Source: Limnanthes douglasii subsp. nivea (lineage: Eukaryota; Streptophyta; Magnoliopsida; Brassicales; Limnanthaceae). From it: DNA of 64,000 bases. The number at the start of each line of letters is the position of its first letter. Position 1 is the stretch's first letter. The position numbers were made by a program, and so were the translations under genes. This document shows positions 1-11,000 of the stretch, one piece after another. Below the pieces are notes generated by a model that did no database searches, was not told the DNA's origin, and saw only the letters and a program-made list of their open reading frames with translations. The stretch is taken from assembly GCA_036936605.1 (NCBI GenBank), contig JAUPFV010000005.1, positions 151,839,195-151,903,194 of the forward strand, in the 5' to 3' direction.

Positions 1-683
1 ACAAATACAAAACAAAGGTATAATAAGATTTACGGCTTACTATGTGTTTAAGGTAGTGCAATTAAATTTATAGAATCGCTAAAAAACTAGCCAAAATTAC
101 TCATGAAGTAACATAAAACATAAAAAAAATAGAATTTTAAAGGTTTTGAAAGGGTTTTAATGTATTACAGTTTTCTATAAAATGTAAATAGTAGTACAAA
201 ATTGAATGCTAAGTTTTTTTTTAAAAAAAAATCAATAAATAATTTTTTTATAAATATTTAAAAATTTAAAAATACAACTCCACGGAGTAGTTTTGGCTAT
301 TTTTTTAGCAATTCCCTTATACTTATGAACCAAAGAAGCATACAGAGAAAGTAATGTATATGGATATAATAATTACACAACCTATTATAACGTAATTTTG
401 CACCCAACTATTATAATGTTTGTGTAGTTTTGCACCCAACTACACAACCTATTATAACATTTGTATATGGATAATCCACAACCTATTATAACGTAATTTT
501 TCACCCAACTACACAAATGTTTACTTTCAGAGCTAAAAATATATACTTCCAAATTGTTAATATAAATATAAATACCATTTTACCATCTACTTTACCATAT
601 CAATATTTAAACTTATTAGTAGTTTTTTATTGGGTAAGTAATTGTTTTTAAGCTAAAAGAATTTTATTTATTTAACTAAAGAA
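1..683. other. AT-rich intergenic DNA with short direct repeats
   Basis: No coding region is recognisable. Between about 363 and 525 a phrase reading 'cacaacctattataac' followed by 'gtaattttgcacccaac' recurs three or four times with small changes, so this part is a degenerate short-period repeat. The rest is simple AT-rich sequence. Confidence 0.5.
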
Positions 684-1211
684 ATGGCCCAGGCCTTACA
701 AGGAAACGTTATAGATTTTAACGTTTTACAATAAGGCAACAAAAGTGGCGCCTTCGAAAAAAATAAATTTTTCGTTTCCCTCCTTGGATTTTCAGAACCA
801 GAGCTAGGTTGATGTGAGTTACTCCAGCTTCGCTGCTCTTAAGGCTTGAGGATCTGAAAGCAAAACTAACAGGACATGAGCCTGCATGGATTGTTTCGAT
901 GGTTTCTGGATTTCTTAAAGCAAGACTAGAGAAGATTCTTCGATTTCAACTACAATTGGGTTTAGATAAAACGTTTCAATCATTTCAATTCATTGGGTGA
1001 ATTCTGAGATTTGGTATTGCGAATTCAGAATTGAGACTTCTTCAGCTTGAGCATCAACTATTTTTATTCCAGAGTGGATTTTTTAGAATCTCTATCATTT
1101 ATTCAGTGGTTTTGGAATCGCCGTATTGGATTATTAAGAGTTTTCTTTCTTTTTTTCATACTTCTTGATCTTCTTTTCTTCATTCATTAGCAAGGAGACA
1201 GAGAGTTGTAG

Positions 1212-1260
1212 ATGTCTTTGAATGTGCCTCTGGTTTTGGAGTTTCTGAAAAACAGAGAAG
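1212..1260 (+). CDS. Possible orphan first coding exon of an unknown gene
   Basis: An ATG at 1212 opens 16 codons (starting MSLNVPLVLEF) that end at an exact plant splice donor, AG|GTAAGT, at 1260/1261. The roughly 450 bases upstream are less AT-rich than their surroundings and resemble a 5' untranslated leader. No second exon can be matched with confidence. Two overlapping short frames at 1771-1942, one starting MADIINDDD, and a Lys/Glu-rich stretch at 1945-2150 could be remnants of later exons, but they contain stops. A LINE RNase H scrap lies directly downstream. The protein is not recognised. This may be a chance combination of an ATG and a donor site. Confidence 0.22.
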
Positions 1261-1278
1261 GTAAGTCATTACTCAACT

Positions 1279-1585
1279 CTAATATAGCCAATTTGAAGGC
1301 CTTCTAATATAGTCAATCTGTATTTTACATCTAAGAGTCCATCGAGCAAGCCAGTATGCTGCTCGATTTTTTTTTCCTCTAAAGATGTGATGAAAAATCA
1401 TGTTATTAGTAATTAGAGATCTAATACTATGCATGATAGATTCTAGGTGTTTAGGATAATTTTTAGATGCAATGAGAGAGACTAACATTTCAGAATCTGT
1501 TTATATGTCTACATCCCTTAATCCTTTGATTTTGCATATTTGTAGGCCATTATGCAATGCTTGAGCTTCTGCTTTAATGGGTAAT
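1279..1585 (-). pseudogene. LINE RNase H domain fragment
   Basis: On the minus strand this reads as the RNase H domain that ends ORF2 of plant L1-type LINEs. It starts AEAQALHNGLQ, has a broken IETDS motif in which one codon is a stop (DI*TDS), then runs through a helix-rich stretch to HIFRGKKNRAAYWLARW, the usual terminal motif (HIxRxxNxxADxLA). In the family this domain degrades the RNA of the RNA-DNA hybrid during retrotransposition. Only this domain remains, about 100 codons, with one in-frame stop and no neighbouring reverse transcriptase. It is a dead fragment. Confidence 0.62.
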
Positions 1586-1944
1586 TAATTTTTTTATTTG
1601 ACAAAAAATAGATAAATCATCATTACTATGCAAATAATTATAACGGTTAGTTCACCAAAAGAAGAAGCAAACTTTAATTACTTAGTGTATATTTCTAAAT
1701 ATTTTGGATATAAATGCAGTTTACACTTTTATTAGGCTTTCATAGTGAAAAAACTTGGTTATTTCCAAATGGCTGATATAATTAATGATGATGACACCAA
1801 TTTTAACAACTATCGTACTTTCTCCAGTTGATAGCTCCCAAGAACGACAAAAAAACAGGAAAATGAAAACCACAAAAGAATACTCTTCATCTTCTTCTCA
1901 TGATGAAATTTTATCTTTTGGCAATGAATTTTTTTCTCCATAAT

Positions 1945-2160
1945 AGTTTGAACGTACTGGAGATGAAGATGACCTAAATAAAGACAAAGTTATGTTCGTG
2001 GAAAAAGAGAGAAATGTTTTTCAAGTGGAAGACGAGTTTGAAGAAATGAAGAGGAAGACAGAGAGGAGGGAGAAAAAGATGAGGAAGAATAAGAGTCTTA
2101 AGAAGAAGATTTTTCTTCTAATATTTGAAAAAATGATTTCAAAGTTTTTTTAGTTATTAT
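1945..2160 (+). other. Purine-rich Lys/Glu-rich reading frame, origin unknown
   Basis: After two consecutive stops at about 1943, one frame stays open for some 67 codons and encodes a highly charged segment (for example EDEFEEMKRKTERREKKMRK). The frame before the stops encodes a Ser-rich stretch (KEYSSSSSHDE). Together they look like a disordered nuclear-type protein segment or simple purine-rich sequence. No domain is recognised. Confidence 0.2.
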
Positions 2161-2189
2161 AAAACCCAAGTATACGTAAACCAATAACC

Positions 2190-2445
2190 AAATGCAATTC
2201 CTAATTACACAACCAGAAAATATTCCTAATTTTGCAACCAAATGGAGTGCCCAATACATCGTAATTTCACAAGCCTTTTACGCAAGTAAATATAACATAA
2301 TTCAGCAACCCTTTTACACAACCACCTATAAAGAAATTCCACAACCATTTTTTACGCAGCTACTTATAACATATTTTCACAACCAGTTAACACATAATTT
2401 TGCACTCAAATATGTTAACCCAAAAATTACTATTTTAAGATAATT
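2190..2445. repeat. Degenerate 'cacaacc/gcaacc' repeat block
   Basis: Phrases of the form 'tttcacaacc', 'gcaaccaaat' and 'acacaacca' recur every 20-40 bases. A reading frame spans the block only because the repeat happens to lack stops. It is the same motif family as at 363-525 and 3350-4010. Confidence 0.45.
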
Positions 2446-3300
2446 GTCAAAATATTTAAGTTGAATGTGTGAAATAAAAAAATTCATCATAACTAAACAA
2501 TCATAGAATTATAAAAACAACAACGACATAACCAAACACAAATTAAAAATAGAAAAATAAAAATAAAAAATCACATGTGAACTGATAAAAAATCAATATA
2601 TACAGAAAAATAAAATAAAACACAAACGATCGACAATTGCGAAAGATATTGATCCAAAAAAGAAAGAAAAATTGATCTCAAATCGAAGAACATATTGATC
2701 GAATGAAAATAAGAAGAAATCAAACAGATCAAAACATAGATATGTAAGTATAAAAAATTCCAAATGATTATCTGTAATTTAGTTTCAGAACGAGATGGTT
2801 GTCCAGACTTTCTCAAATTCTCAGTTGTTATAGGTAAATAGTTTTCATTTTGGATGGTTATTGATAAATTTCCTAATATAAAAACAACGGGAGGTATATA
2901 TATATATTATTGTTTAAGATCTAACTTTAGATTATATACCACCAATTATAATATATATAAACCTAAATATTTATTTGCCAATAGATTTACTTGCTAATAA
3001 TTTAGATAAAAATTCTACTTAGACTTCAAATATAAAAATTAATTTATATTTATTATTTATATTAAAACTGTTCTATAATAAAAATTATTATTTTCAGGAT
3101 AAGTTACATTAATTTTGAAGTTTAAAAAAACCCACGTGCATCATAAATTCCTCGATCAATATCTTTGAAGCACAAACACGTACAACATTAAAAAATTTGT
3201 CATTTTTAACCTTCAAAACTTCATATATGTAAACCCTAACTTAAAAATAATTATCAAAAAATAAATATATTTTTATTTTTAAAAAACTAATAGAACAAAA
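2446..3300. other. AT-rich DNA without recognisable features
   Basis: Both strands were read; only short chance frames and a small (TA) run near 2900 are visible. Confidence 0.4.
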
Positions 3301-3349
3301 TCCATGTTAGGAGAATTTTCTTTTTTAACGTCAAATTATTATTTATTTT

Positions 3350-4012
3350 GTAACTAAAATACATTTATTTTTTTTGCAACCAAATTACACGTAATTCCTT
3401 AACTAAAGAACAATTATTATTTTCAAATTAATTTCACAAATAAATTGTACATAATTCTACAAAAACTAAATACATTCTCACAACTACAAAAACTTAATTT
3501 TTCACATATAACTAACACTTATTTTCACAAAACAAGTTTTTAATGTGTTTTTCATACAATCAGATTTATTTAGCAACCATATTCATATTTCTGTAACTAT
3601 TTTTCTCTTATGTTCGCACCATATTTGCACGTAATTTCGCAACTTCATTTAATAAAAAACAATTTCACTACAAAAATACACATATTTTCGCAACTACAAA
3701 CAAACCTAGTTGTTTCACACCCAATAAACATTTTATCTCGACAAAAACAAGTTGATATATTATTTTTCAGTACAATCAGCCTTATTTAGCCACCAAATTT
3801 GTATTTCTCCAACATTTTTCTTATTATTTCCGCAATGCATTTGCACACATTTCAACAACTAAATAACATGTATTTTTCACAACCAAATGACATGTAATTT
3901 TTGCAAATACATATATTTTTTTCACAAGCAAATTGTACGTAATTTTGCAACTAAATGATAATTTTTTCCCAACTAATTTACACATAAATTTACAACTAAA
4001 AAATAAAAAGTT
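3350..4012. repeat. Degenerate short-period repeat, 'tttgcaac..aaattacacgtaat' family
   Basis: For about 650 bases the sequence alternates 'ttcgcaac', 'tttcacaac' or 'gcaaccaaat' with 'acacgtaattt' or 'acatgtaattt', at irregular spacing of about 25-45 bases. It resembles an old minisatellite or the subterminal repeats of a DNA transposon. It contains no coding region. Confidence 0.45.
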
Positions 4013-4836
4013 ATTTATTTCATGGATCTAGTTTTGTATGTCTTACAAAACAACACCAACAGTATTTTTATATATTTTTGGAGCTACGGTTTGAAATATA
4101 TGGTATTGAGAAAAAAGAAAAGAGAAAAAAGGTCAAATATATTTTTGACTAACATGTGGTTATTTGTAAATACTAATTTATCATCATATGGTTATCTGTA
4201 CTCTATCAGACCTTTGGTTCTTATTTTTAAATAAGTTAGATTTGAGTCTTTATTTGTAGATTACCATTTTATTTAATAAAAATAATTAGACCAGACTTTA
4301 AATTTAATATAAAAAAAACCAATTAATATTTTTTTAAATCTCAAAATAAACTAATTGAATCGTAATTGGAAATATTATCGACCATTGTCTTATTAAGTTT
4401 TGAATATAAAAATGTAAAATATATATCAAATATTTATCAATATTCAAAATAAAATAATTTAAAAAGAAATATATATACTTTAAAAAGAATCAAACATGAG
4501 TAAACCACTAGTCGTAATTAATTTCCAAAATTTAAAAATGGAATCGCCATATGCGTTGTTGCGATTTCGACCCATATAATAGATAAGGCTATTTCTTCCC
4601 GGTAGAATTGGAATGATGGTGAAAAGAAGTAAGAAAAATTATATCTTGTCATTAAGCATGGTTTTATCTTATCTAAAATTAGTCGATTAGTGGTGTAATA
4701 ATCCAAACGAGATAATTCAAACAATATTTTTATTCAACCAAAGTAATTAAATTGAACACACACAAACAATATTGTTAAAAACAAACATAAAATAAATGAA
4801 ACGAGGACACACAAAACAACACACACAACAAACACA
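4013..4836. other. AT-rich DNA without recognisable features
   Basis: Only short chance frames are present on either strand. Confidence 0.35.
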
Positions 4837-5400
4837 CTACTCCAGAAATATTTGTTTCACTAACATATGAAACATATCCTCGTCATAAAAATCATGATCC
4901 GGGTTATTCTTTAAATCTCTAAACATCTTCATCCTGTCAACTTTTGCATATTCGTCAAGAAGTTCATGTTGGTGTTGCAACGCTAGAATATCCTCTTTTT
5001 TGGTAGTCATGCATTGTTTTACTCGGTTGGTGGTGAACTAACTTCCACTCTTCGAGTAAATATTTTTTGTATCTTCCGAATCATGGTAAATATTTACATT
5101 TGGAGAAATGTAGTAATCATCAGACCAACCACTACGTCTATCTCTACATGTCGTACTGTAATAACCAATAAAAATACTATTTTTTATTGTTCACTTAAAA
5201 ATGACTTTTGATTTGTATCTGGATTCTTGGATTTACAGTCCTCTCAATTACAAAGACTTTAACTTTATCCTAGAAAGTTGCACGCTTTTGGTTCATCTCA
5301 CTTTCATTATCATTACTTATATTAAAATAACCACATAGTAAAGATTGATTATCTCTAATACTCCAAACTTTGAATAATTTTTTATTGGTGGATTTTTTAT
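4837..5400 (-). pseudogene. SANT/Myb-like, NAM-associated-type protein pseudogene
   Basis: Minus-strand frames resemble the plant proteins often annotated 'glutathione S-transferase T3-like' or NAM-associated. A segment near 5300 (FNISNDNESE..QKRATF, then a stop where the family has Trp, then DKVKVF) matches their trihelix/SANT-like N-terminus. A second segment (RRSGWSDDYY..NIYHDSED) matches the usual SGxxDxD block. The last 57 codons, 5010 to 4837, are open and end in an acidic tail (NNPDHDFYDEDMFHMLVKQ). A splice-acceptor-like TTATTACAG precedes the second segment. These proteins are DNA-binding factors often linked to PIF/Harbinger elements. Several stops make it a pseudogene. The family assignment rests on pattern similarity only. 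Confidence 0.42.
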
Positions 5401-5659
5401 GTTCGAGCTACAAAACTAGTATGGGTATCCCTTTACTTCCACTAATAGATATTTGGATACAAAATTCTGGGATATAAGTGTTTGTATAGTTTATATAGTT
5501 TATATGAACAAGAACATAACTATTTTTTGGGCATATATGCCTATCAAATTGATACATATGATTATTTGTAAATATTTTGCATGAGAAAAATACGAGGCAT
5601 TCCATATTGTGAGACATCATTAGGATTCCACTCATTATTTTGAGAATTTTCTAGATGTT

Positions 5660-6299
5660 CAAGTCGTGGGGTACAATGGTCGGATATTTGAGTTTTATGA
5701 TTGGTTAATGAAACCGCGCTGTGATGGGTAAAAAGTATAGTTTCCCTAAAAACCCATGAATAAAATTAGAGATGATAGAAGAAAACTTTGAAGTATTGAA
5801 ATAAAATATAAAAAACTCGAATATATTTGGTTTCCAAGTCATACAAACAATTCTTTATTTATAGATCTCAAAAAATAAAATATTTTATTTAATAAAAAAT
5901 TATCCAAAAATTAATGTAAAACAATATTATATGAACAATGGTCTCGACAAATATTTTTACTTTAAAATAGATTAAAATTGAAAATAAAAACAATTATTTT
6001 TAAAAATTAAAATCGTAAACTATTGTGGTTACCATTTACAAAAGAAACTGATTTCTAAAAAAAACGATTTCCTATAGTAAACTAGGAGAATTAAAAAAAG
6101 TCTTAACTATGGATATAAAACATTTTCCTATAACATAGATGAGACACCGTACAAAACGGGACTCCTTATTTATTCGGGTTCGATTTGTTTTTCGTTTTGA
6201 TTATATTTACTCTTTTTAGTTATTTTATTATAAAAATTTATAATTTTTATTATATATATTTTTTTCTATTAAAAAATTTAATTAAAAAATGGTGGATGA
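5660..6299. other. AT-rich DNA without recognisable features
   Basis: No coding or repeat structure was seen apart from homopolymer-rich stretches near the MITE insertion site. Confidence 0.35.
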
Positions 6300-6309
6300 T
6301 ATTTACCGA
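6300..6309. repeat. Left target-site duplication of the MITE
   Basis: TATTTACCGA, identical to 6719-6728 on the other side of the element. Confidence 0.85.
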
Positions 6310-6718
6310 GGCTTTGAACAGTAACTCGTCCCTGGACTATCGACTTTGGTGACATATAGTCCCTGGACTTTCAAAATTCCGTTCGTAGTCCATGGACTAT
6401 CCAGTTTGGTTACATATAGTCCCTGGACTTTCAAAAGTCCGTTGGTAGTCCCTGGACTATCCAGTTTGGATAAAGTTAGTCCCATGCGCATGTTTATTAA
6501 GGGGACTAACTTTATCAAAAATAGAAAGTTAAAGGACTAAATTTATTGAAAATGAATAGTTGAAGGACTATCTGTCACAAAAATTGATAGTCAACACATG
6601 CAAGGGGATTAACTTTATCCAAACTAGATAGTCGAGGGACTACGAACGGACTTTTGAAAGTCCAGGGACTATCTGTCACCAAGTGCGATAGTCCAGGGGC
6701 GAGTTACTGTTCAAAGCC
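6310..6718. mobile_element. Fold-back MITE, Mutator-like, with 10-bp target duplication
   Basis: The element begins GGCTTTGAACAGTAACTCG and ends with its inverse. The two arms match as inverted repeats for more than 100 bases with few changes. Directly outside both ends stands the same ten bases, TATTTACCGA (6300-6309 and 6719-6728), a perfect target-site duplication. Long terminal inverted repeats with a 9-11 bp duplication are the hallmark of Mutator-like elements. The left arm contains an extra direct copy of a unit of about 60 bases, so most of the 409 bp is built from repeats of 'GTCCCTGGACT'. There is no transposase; it would have been moved by an autonomous relative. Confidence 0.85.
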
Positions 6719-6728
6719 TATTTACCGA
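6719..6728. repeat. Right target-site duplication of the MITE
   Basis: TATTTACCGA, identical to 6300-6309. Confidence 0.85.
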
Positions 6729-7190
6729 TATTTAGTCAAGTTTGAGGTTCTAAAAAAATTTAGTCATTTTTTTTAAATAAATTTTGATTCTAGTATAGCC
6801 TTTTTAATTAATTAAAATAAATGGTAGTATATTTTTTTTTAAATTATAAATAATGAGAATAATTTAAATTGTATACAAGAAGTACTAAGTAACTCAAATT
6901 ATTGTGTACATTATTAGAATATAAATATTAGATTGAAACTAATTGTGATGAACTTGCCTATCTAATAATGAATCAAGTAGATACATAAAGGGAGATGGGC
7001 TCCAAGAAACCCAAGAAATCTTTAAGCCTATCTTTAAAAACCGGGTTCTTCAATAATTTTAAATAAAGATAGCTACTAAGGTATACTTTACTCGGCCACC
7101 ATTTACCATGTCGTTTCCTCCTCAACCTTATCTCGAGGTTCTTTAAGGCGATAATCAAAATCTCTCAAAGAACAAAAATTACTATCAGCA
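6729..7190. other. AT-rich spacer and probable LINE 5' leader
   Basis: The first 230 bases show nothing. From about 6970 the composition becomes less AT-rich and is probably the 5' untranslated region of the LINE that follows. No internal promoter was recognised. Confidence 0.35.
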
Positions 7191-8720
7191 ATGTCGACAA
7201 AGACTTCAATCAATTTAGGAAAAAGAAGCGAAAACAAACCGGAATGGAGCCCTAAATCAAGATTTTTGACAATATGCATGAATCCAAAAGGATTTTCCTC
7301 CTCTTCAACCAGCAATTTATCAAAGAATTAAAGGAAGACTCACAAACTACAATGATATTCAACCCAACTTGTGAGTCACCACCAACAACTCAACAAAGAA
7401 CTCTTTTTACCAAATCATACGCTCAATCAGTAGAAAGTGCTAAAAGAGAACTCTTCCACACAAATGTGCTTCATGAGGACCTGAAAGATTATAAGTCAAT
7501 TGAATTTCAGAAATTAAATAAGTTCTCTTTATCTTCCCTTGCTGAAACTACCTTGATTACAAGATTTTATCTCGGGAGTCCTTCTCTTGATGATTCTAAA
7601 TCACATTTATCATCATTTAGATTCTTAGGATCATGTAGTACTATAAAATGGGATTATAGACATTTGTTTGTTGAGTTTGACCTCATAGATGATGTTAATA
7701 GTTTTTGGAAAAGAACTGTAAGAACTCTAGGTGAGTATTCTTATAAAATTTCAAAATGGAACCATGATTTCCATCCAAAAAGTGAGTCCCCACAGACTCC
7801 TCTTTAGATATCCTTGCTAAAAAAACCTGAAATATTATACAACACTGATTCTGTCTCCCATATTGTCAAAGCAATTGGATTTACTTTGGCAACATGGGTT
7901 CCAAAGAAGAATAGAGCTAGTTATAACATGTGTAAAGCCTAGATTATTTTGGATGTGTTCATCCCTCTTCTGTGAAGAATCTGGATCAACTTTGGGAAGT
8001 GTGATGGCTTCTAGCAGGATGTCACATATGGTGACAGACCTGCCTACTATAAAAACTGTACACACTTATGACATAAAGAAATATTTTGTAAAAAGGATGA
8101 AAAAAACATAATTGATTCAAGAAACATCACTAATAATGTTCCTATCCTACAATCTATGCAACCCAATCTTCATTCAAAAGAAGTTTGGGTTCCAAAACTT
8201 AAATGTGTAATTGTGGATAATAAAAAAAAAGTCTTTTGATAATAATGTTAATCACCAATATATTAAAGTATCAAAGAATCAAAATATTAAAAGTATTTAA
8301 AATAATTATCAAACCATGAATCTGCATCACCAAAAAGAAGATATTCATATCTCTAATCAGAATCAGAATTCAATGGTAATGAATAGTCTAAATATTAATA
8401 AGATAATTTCTCAGACATATTTAATAAGTGACAAAATATTAATATTAAACCAATTACCTGAATCTCATGAAGTTACTAAAACTGATGTGATTGAAGCAAT
8501 TCAATCTATCAACTTAAGTAACTTCTTTAATATCTTTAAAGATGAAGAACTTTCAGAAAATAAATCAGTTTCACCTTAATCTAGTACAACCTCAAGCCTA
8601 CCTGTCTCACCAACCAAAACCAAGCCATCTAAACATGTCCCTGAAAAATCATCCACACTAAAAATTAAAAGTTTAAAGGGCCACTTAGTTAACAAGTCAT
8701 TGAACTTTAAATGATCAATT
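7191..8720 (+). pseudogene. LINE-1 copy 1, ORF1 (DUF4283 plus zinc knuckle), decayed
   Basis: ORF1 of plant L1 elements encodes an RNA-binding protein that coats the LINE transcript. An ATG at 7191 opens a frame that shifts near 7320 into the long frame ending at 7807. That frame holds the DUF4283 pattern: a Phe-rich loop around FLGSCSTIKWDYRHLFVEF, then DVNSFWKRTVRTLG and YKISKWNHDFHP. The following 300 bases continue the domain through stops and frameshifts (IVKAIGFTLATW) to a ruined CCHC knuckle near 8040-8090. A polar C-terminal stretch follows to about 8580. It lies just upstream of ORF2 on the same strand, as expected. No function remains. Confidence 0.7.
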
Positions 8721-8734
8721 AGATCCTAAAAACA

Positions 8735-9530
8735 AACCTTTAAATGAGCATATCACTATTAAATTGGAATGCATGATGAGTAGGAAACCAAGGAATAATT
8801 AGAAAAATAAAAAATATTATTAAAAAGTATAACATGGATTTTATTGTTCTTCAAGAGCCAATGATATCTATGGAAAAATTGAAATAATATAAAATAAACT
8901 TGGTTTTGAATCTAGTTTTGCAAAAAATAACAATAAAATTTGCTTATTTTGGAGAAAACTTTCAATGTCCAACTTGTTCACACTAAGGTGAACCATTCAG
9001 CCTCTAACACCGAAGCACTGGTCACCACAGTGTATTCAAAATGCATAAGATCCTAAAGATTACCTTTTTGGGATAACCTAAGATAATTTTCAGAAACTAC
9101 TTACCTCCTGTCTTGTGGTTGGATATTTTAACACAATCTCCAACGCAAGTGAACAATTTGCCTTTTCAACCTTCAACATTGAAAGAATTGATAATTTTAA
9201 TTACATGATAATGGATTTCAATCAGGAAGATCCTGGATTTACAAGATATAACTACACACGGTCTAATAACAACATATAGAAGTGCTTGGATAGGGCTACG
9301 CAGTTTAATTTGGAGAGACACCTTTGATATTAATAGGCTAAATAATATGGCCAGAACTGGCTCAGATCATTCACCCTTAGTAATATCCATTTCCTCAAAC
9401 TATGATATCTCTAAACCTCCTTTTACGTTTCAAAATATATAGCTTCAACACCGGGACTTTCTAAAAATAGTAGAATCAAACTGGAGTGTCCCAATGTATG
9501 GATCACCTCCATATATTTTGGTCTAAATTA
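8735..9530 (+). pseudogene. LINE-1 copy 1, ORF2 endonuclease domain, decayed
   Basis: The apurinic-type endonuclease that nicks target DNA starts here. NWNA (RG changed to two stops) VGNQGIIRKIKNI is followed by MDFIVLQEP, which carries the catalytic Glu of the QE motif. Further on come a DFN-like region, DFNQEDPGFTRYNYTRSNNN, and the SDHSPLVIS motif with the catalytic Asp and His. At least six stops and several frameshifts interrupt it. Order and spacing match the family, so this is the N-terminus of a full-length ORF2 rather than an isolated scrap. Confidence 0.72.
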
Positions 9531-11000
9531 AGAAGACTTAAACAATACCTTAAAATATAGTATAAAGAAATATTTGGTAACATATTTGACTGCATTGCTA
9601 AAACAAAGAAATATGTAAAAATTAATGAAAGACAACTGCAAGATTCTAATAATCCTATCAACAAAGCTAATCTCCTAAAACTCAAAGCTATGCACTTGAC
9701 CTTGCTTGCCGGTGAAGAAATCTTTTGGTAGCAAAAAAAGTGCATCTCTCTTTCTTAAGGATGGTGACAATAACACCAATTTTTTTTTATAATTTTGTTA
9801 TATAGAGAAGGAAAATAAATAGAATTAAGGGTATTATAGATAGTAATAATTGGTTAGAAGATCAAACATTAATTGGTAAGTTTGTTGTTCATCATTTCAA
9901 AACCTTATTAAACAACTAGATAAATCAACAAATCTTAAACCTTATATCTGAACTAATCCCACATATATTAACTAACCAAGATAATGAATGTTTTTAGAAA
10001 TCTCCTTCAATAGAAGAAATATATAGTTTAATCCAGAACCTTAACAACAGTAGTGTCCATGGAGTTGATGGATTCAACTCCGGATTCTATAAATCATATT
10101 GGTTTGTAATTAGCGATGATCTAGTCAATGCAATCAAAGAATAGTTTACCAATTCCCATTCTCTGTATCCAAAAGGAATTTTTGCTACCACAATCTGCCT
10201 GATTCCTAAAATAAATAACCCTAAAACCTGGCAGCAATACATGCTCATTAACATTTGTATAGAATTAAACAGAATACTGTCAAAGCTACTAAAGAATAGA
10301 ATATCTATCATACTCTCCAAAATTATCTCTAAGGAACAAGAAGCCTATGTTGAAAAGAAAAACATACAAGAAAACATACTTCTAACACAAGAAATAGACC
10401 ATGACCTTAACAAAAACACTATAGGAGGAAAGATAGTTATAAATCTTGATATGTTAAAATATTCTGACAAAATAAATTTTAATTTCATATACCAAGTAAT
10501 GTTAGCCTTTGGTTTTAACTCACACTTTATCAACTTTATTAAAAGAGAGATATAAAACATACAACACTCTATTATCATTAATAGATCACCATTTGGATAC
10601 CTCAAGTCTTGCAATTGTATCAGGCATGGGGATTATTTATCCCCAATTTTATTTATCATTGTAGAAGAACTTTTAATAAGGGGAATAAATAAAATCTTTG
10701 ATAATTATCTAATGATGATATATAACAATAGTGTTCTCTCAATATCAATTGTCTGACTTTTGCAGATGATATGATAAGTTTCTCAAATGGAGCACTAAAC
10801 CATGTAAAGAAAATTGGTAATTTTCTTGACATATATCAACAACTATTGGTCAACAAGTTAGTAAACAGAAAACTACATTTATTTCACCCAACAAGATGAA
10901 TAGAAACATAATTTATACTCTTGAAAATAACTTAGGTTTCAAATTTCGTCATTTACCTTTCACATATTTAGAAATTCCAATACACTCAAGCATCAACTCC
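9531..11000 (+). pseudogene. LINE-1 copy 1, ORF2 linker and reverse transcriptase, decayed
   Basis: After the endonuclease comes the usual linker (KLRRLKQYLK, KEIFGNIF, then EEIFW and FLKDGDNNTNFF). The reverse transcriptase begins near 10000 with IYSLIQNLNNSSVHGVDGF and FATTICLIPKINNP. It continues through LSKIISKEQEAYVEKKNIQE and GKIVINLDMLK, where the family has an invariant catalytic Asp. The palm motif FADD is recognisable near 10765 as an out-of-frame TFADD. The gene is open only from 10241 to 10555. The enzyme would make cDNA by target-primed reverse transcription. Confidence 0.72.

Noticed and set aside
2192..2443. An 83-codon protein with Gln/Tyr-rich repeats
   Set aside because: It is the translation of a degenerate noncoding repeat that also occurs at 363-525 and 3350-4012 out of frame.
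3664..3685. A second CACTA end ('cactacaaaaatac')
   Set aside because: No inverted partner with a 3-bp duplication could be found, and the phrase lies within a repeat block.
6303..6540. Two overlapping reading frames with repeated peptide units (LDSPxTTNGxLKVQGL)
   Set aside because: They are translations of the MITE's internal direct repeat; the inverted arms and target duplication explain the sequence fully.
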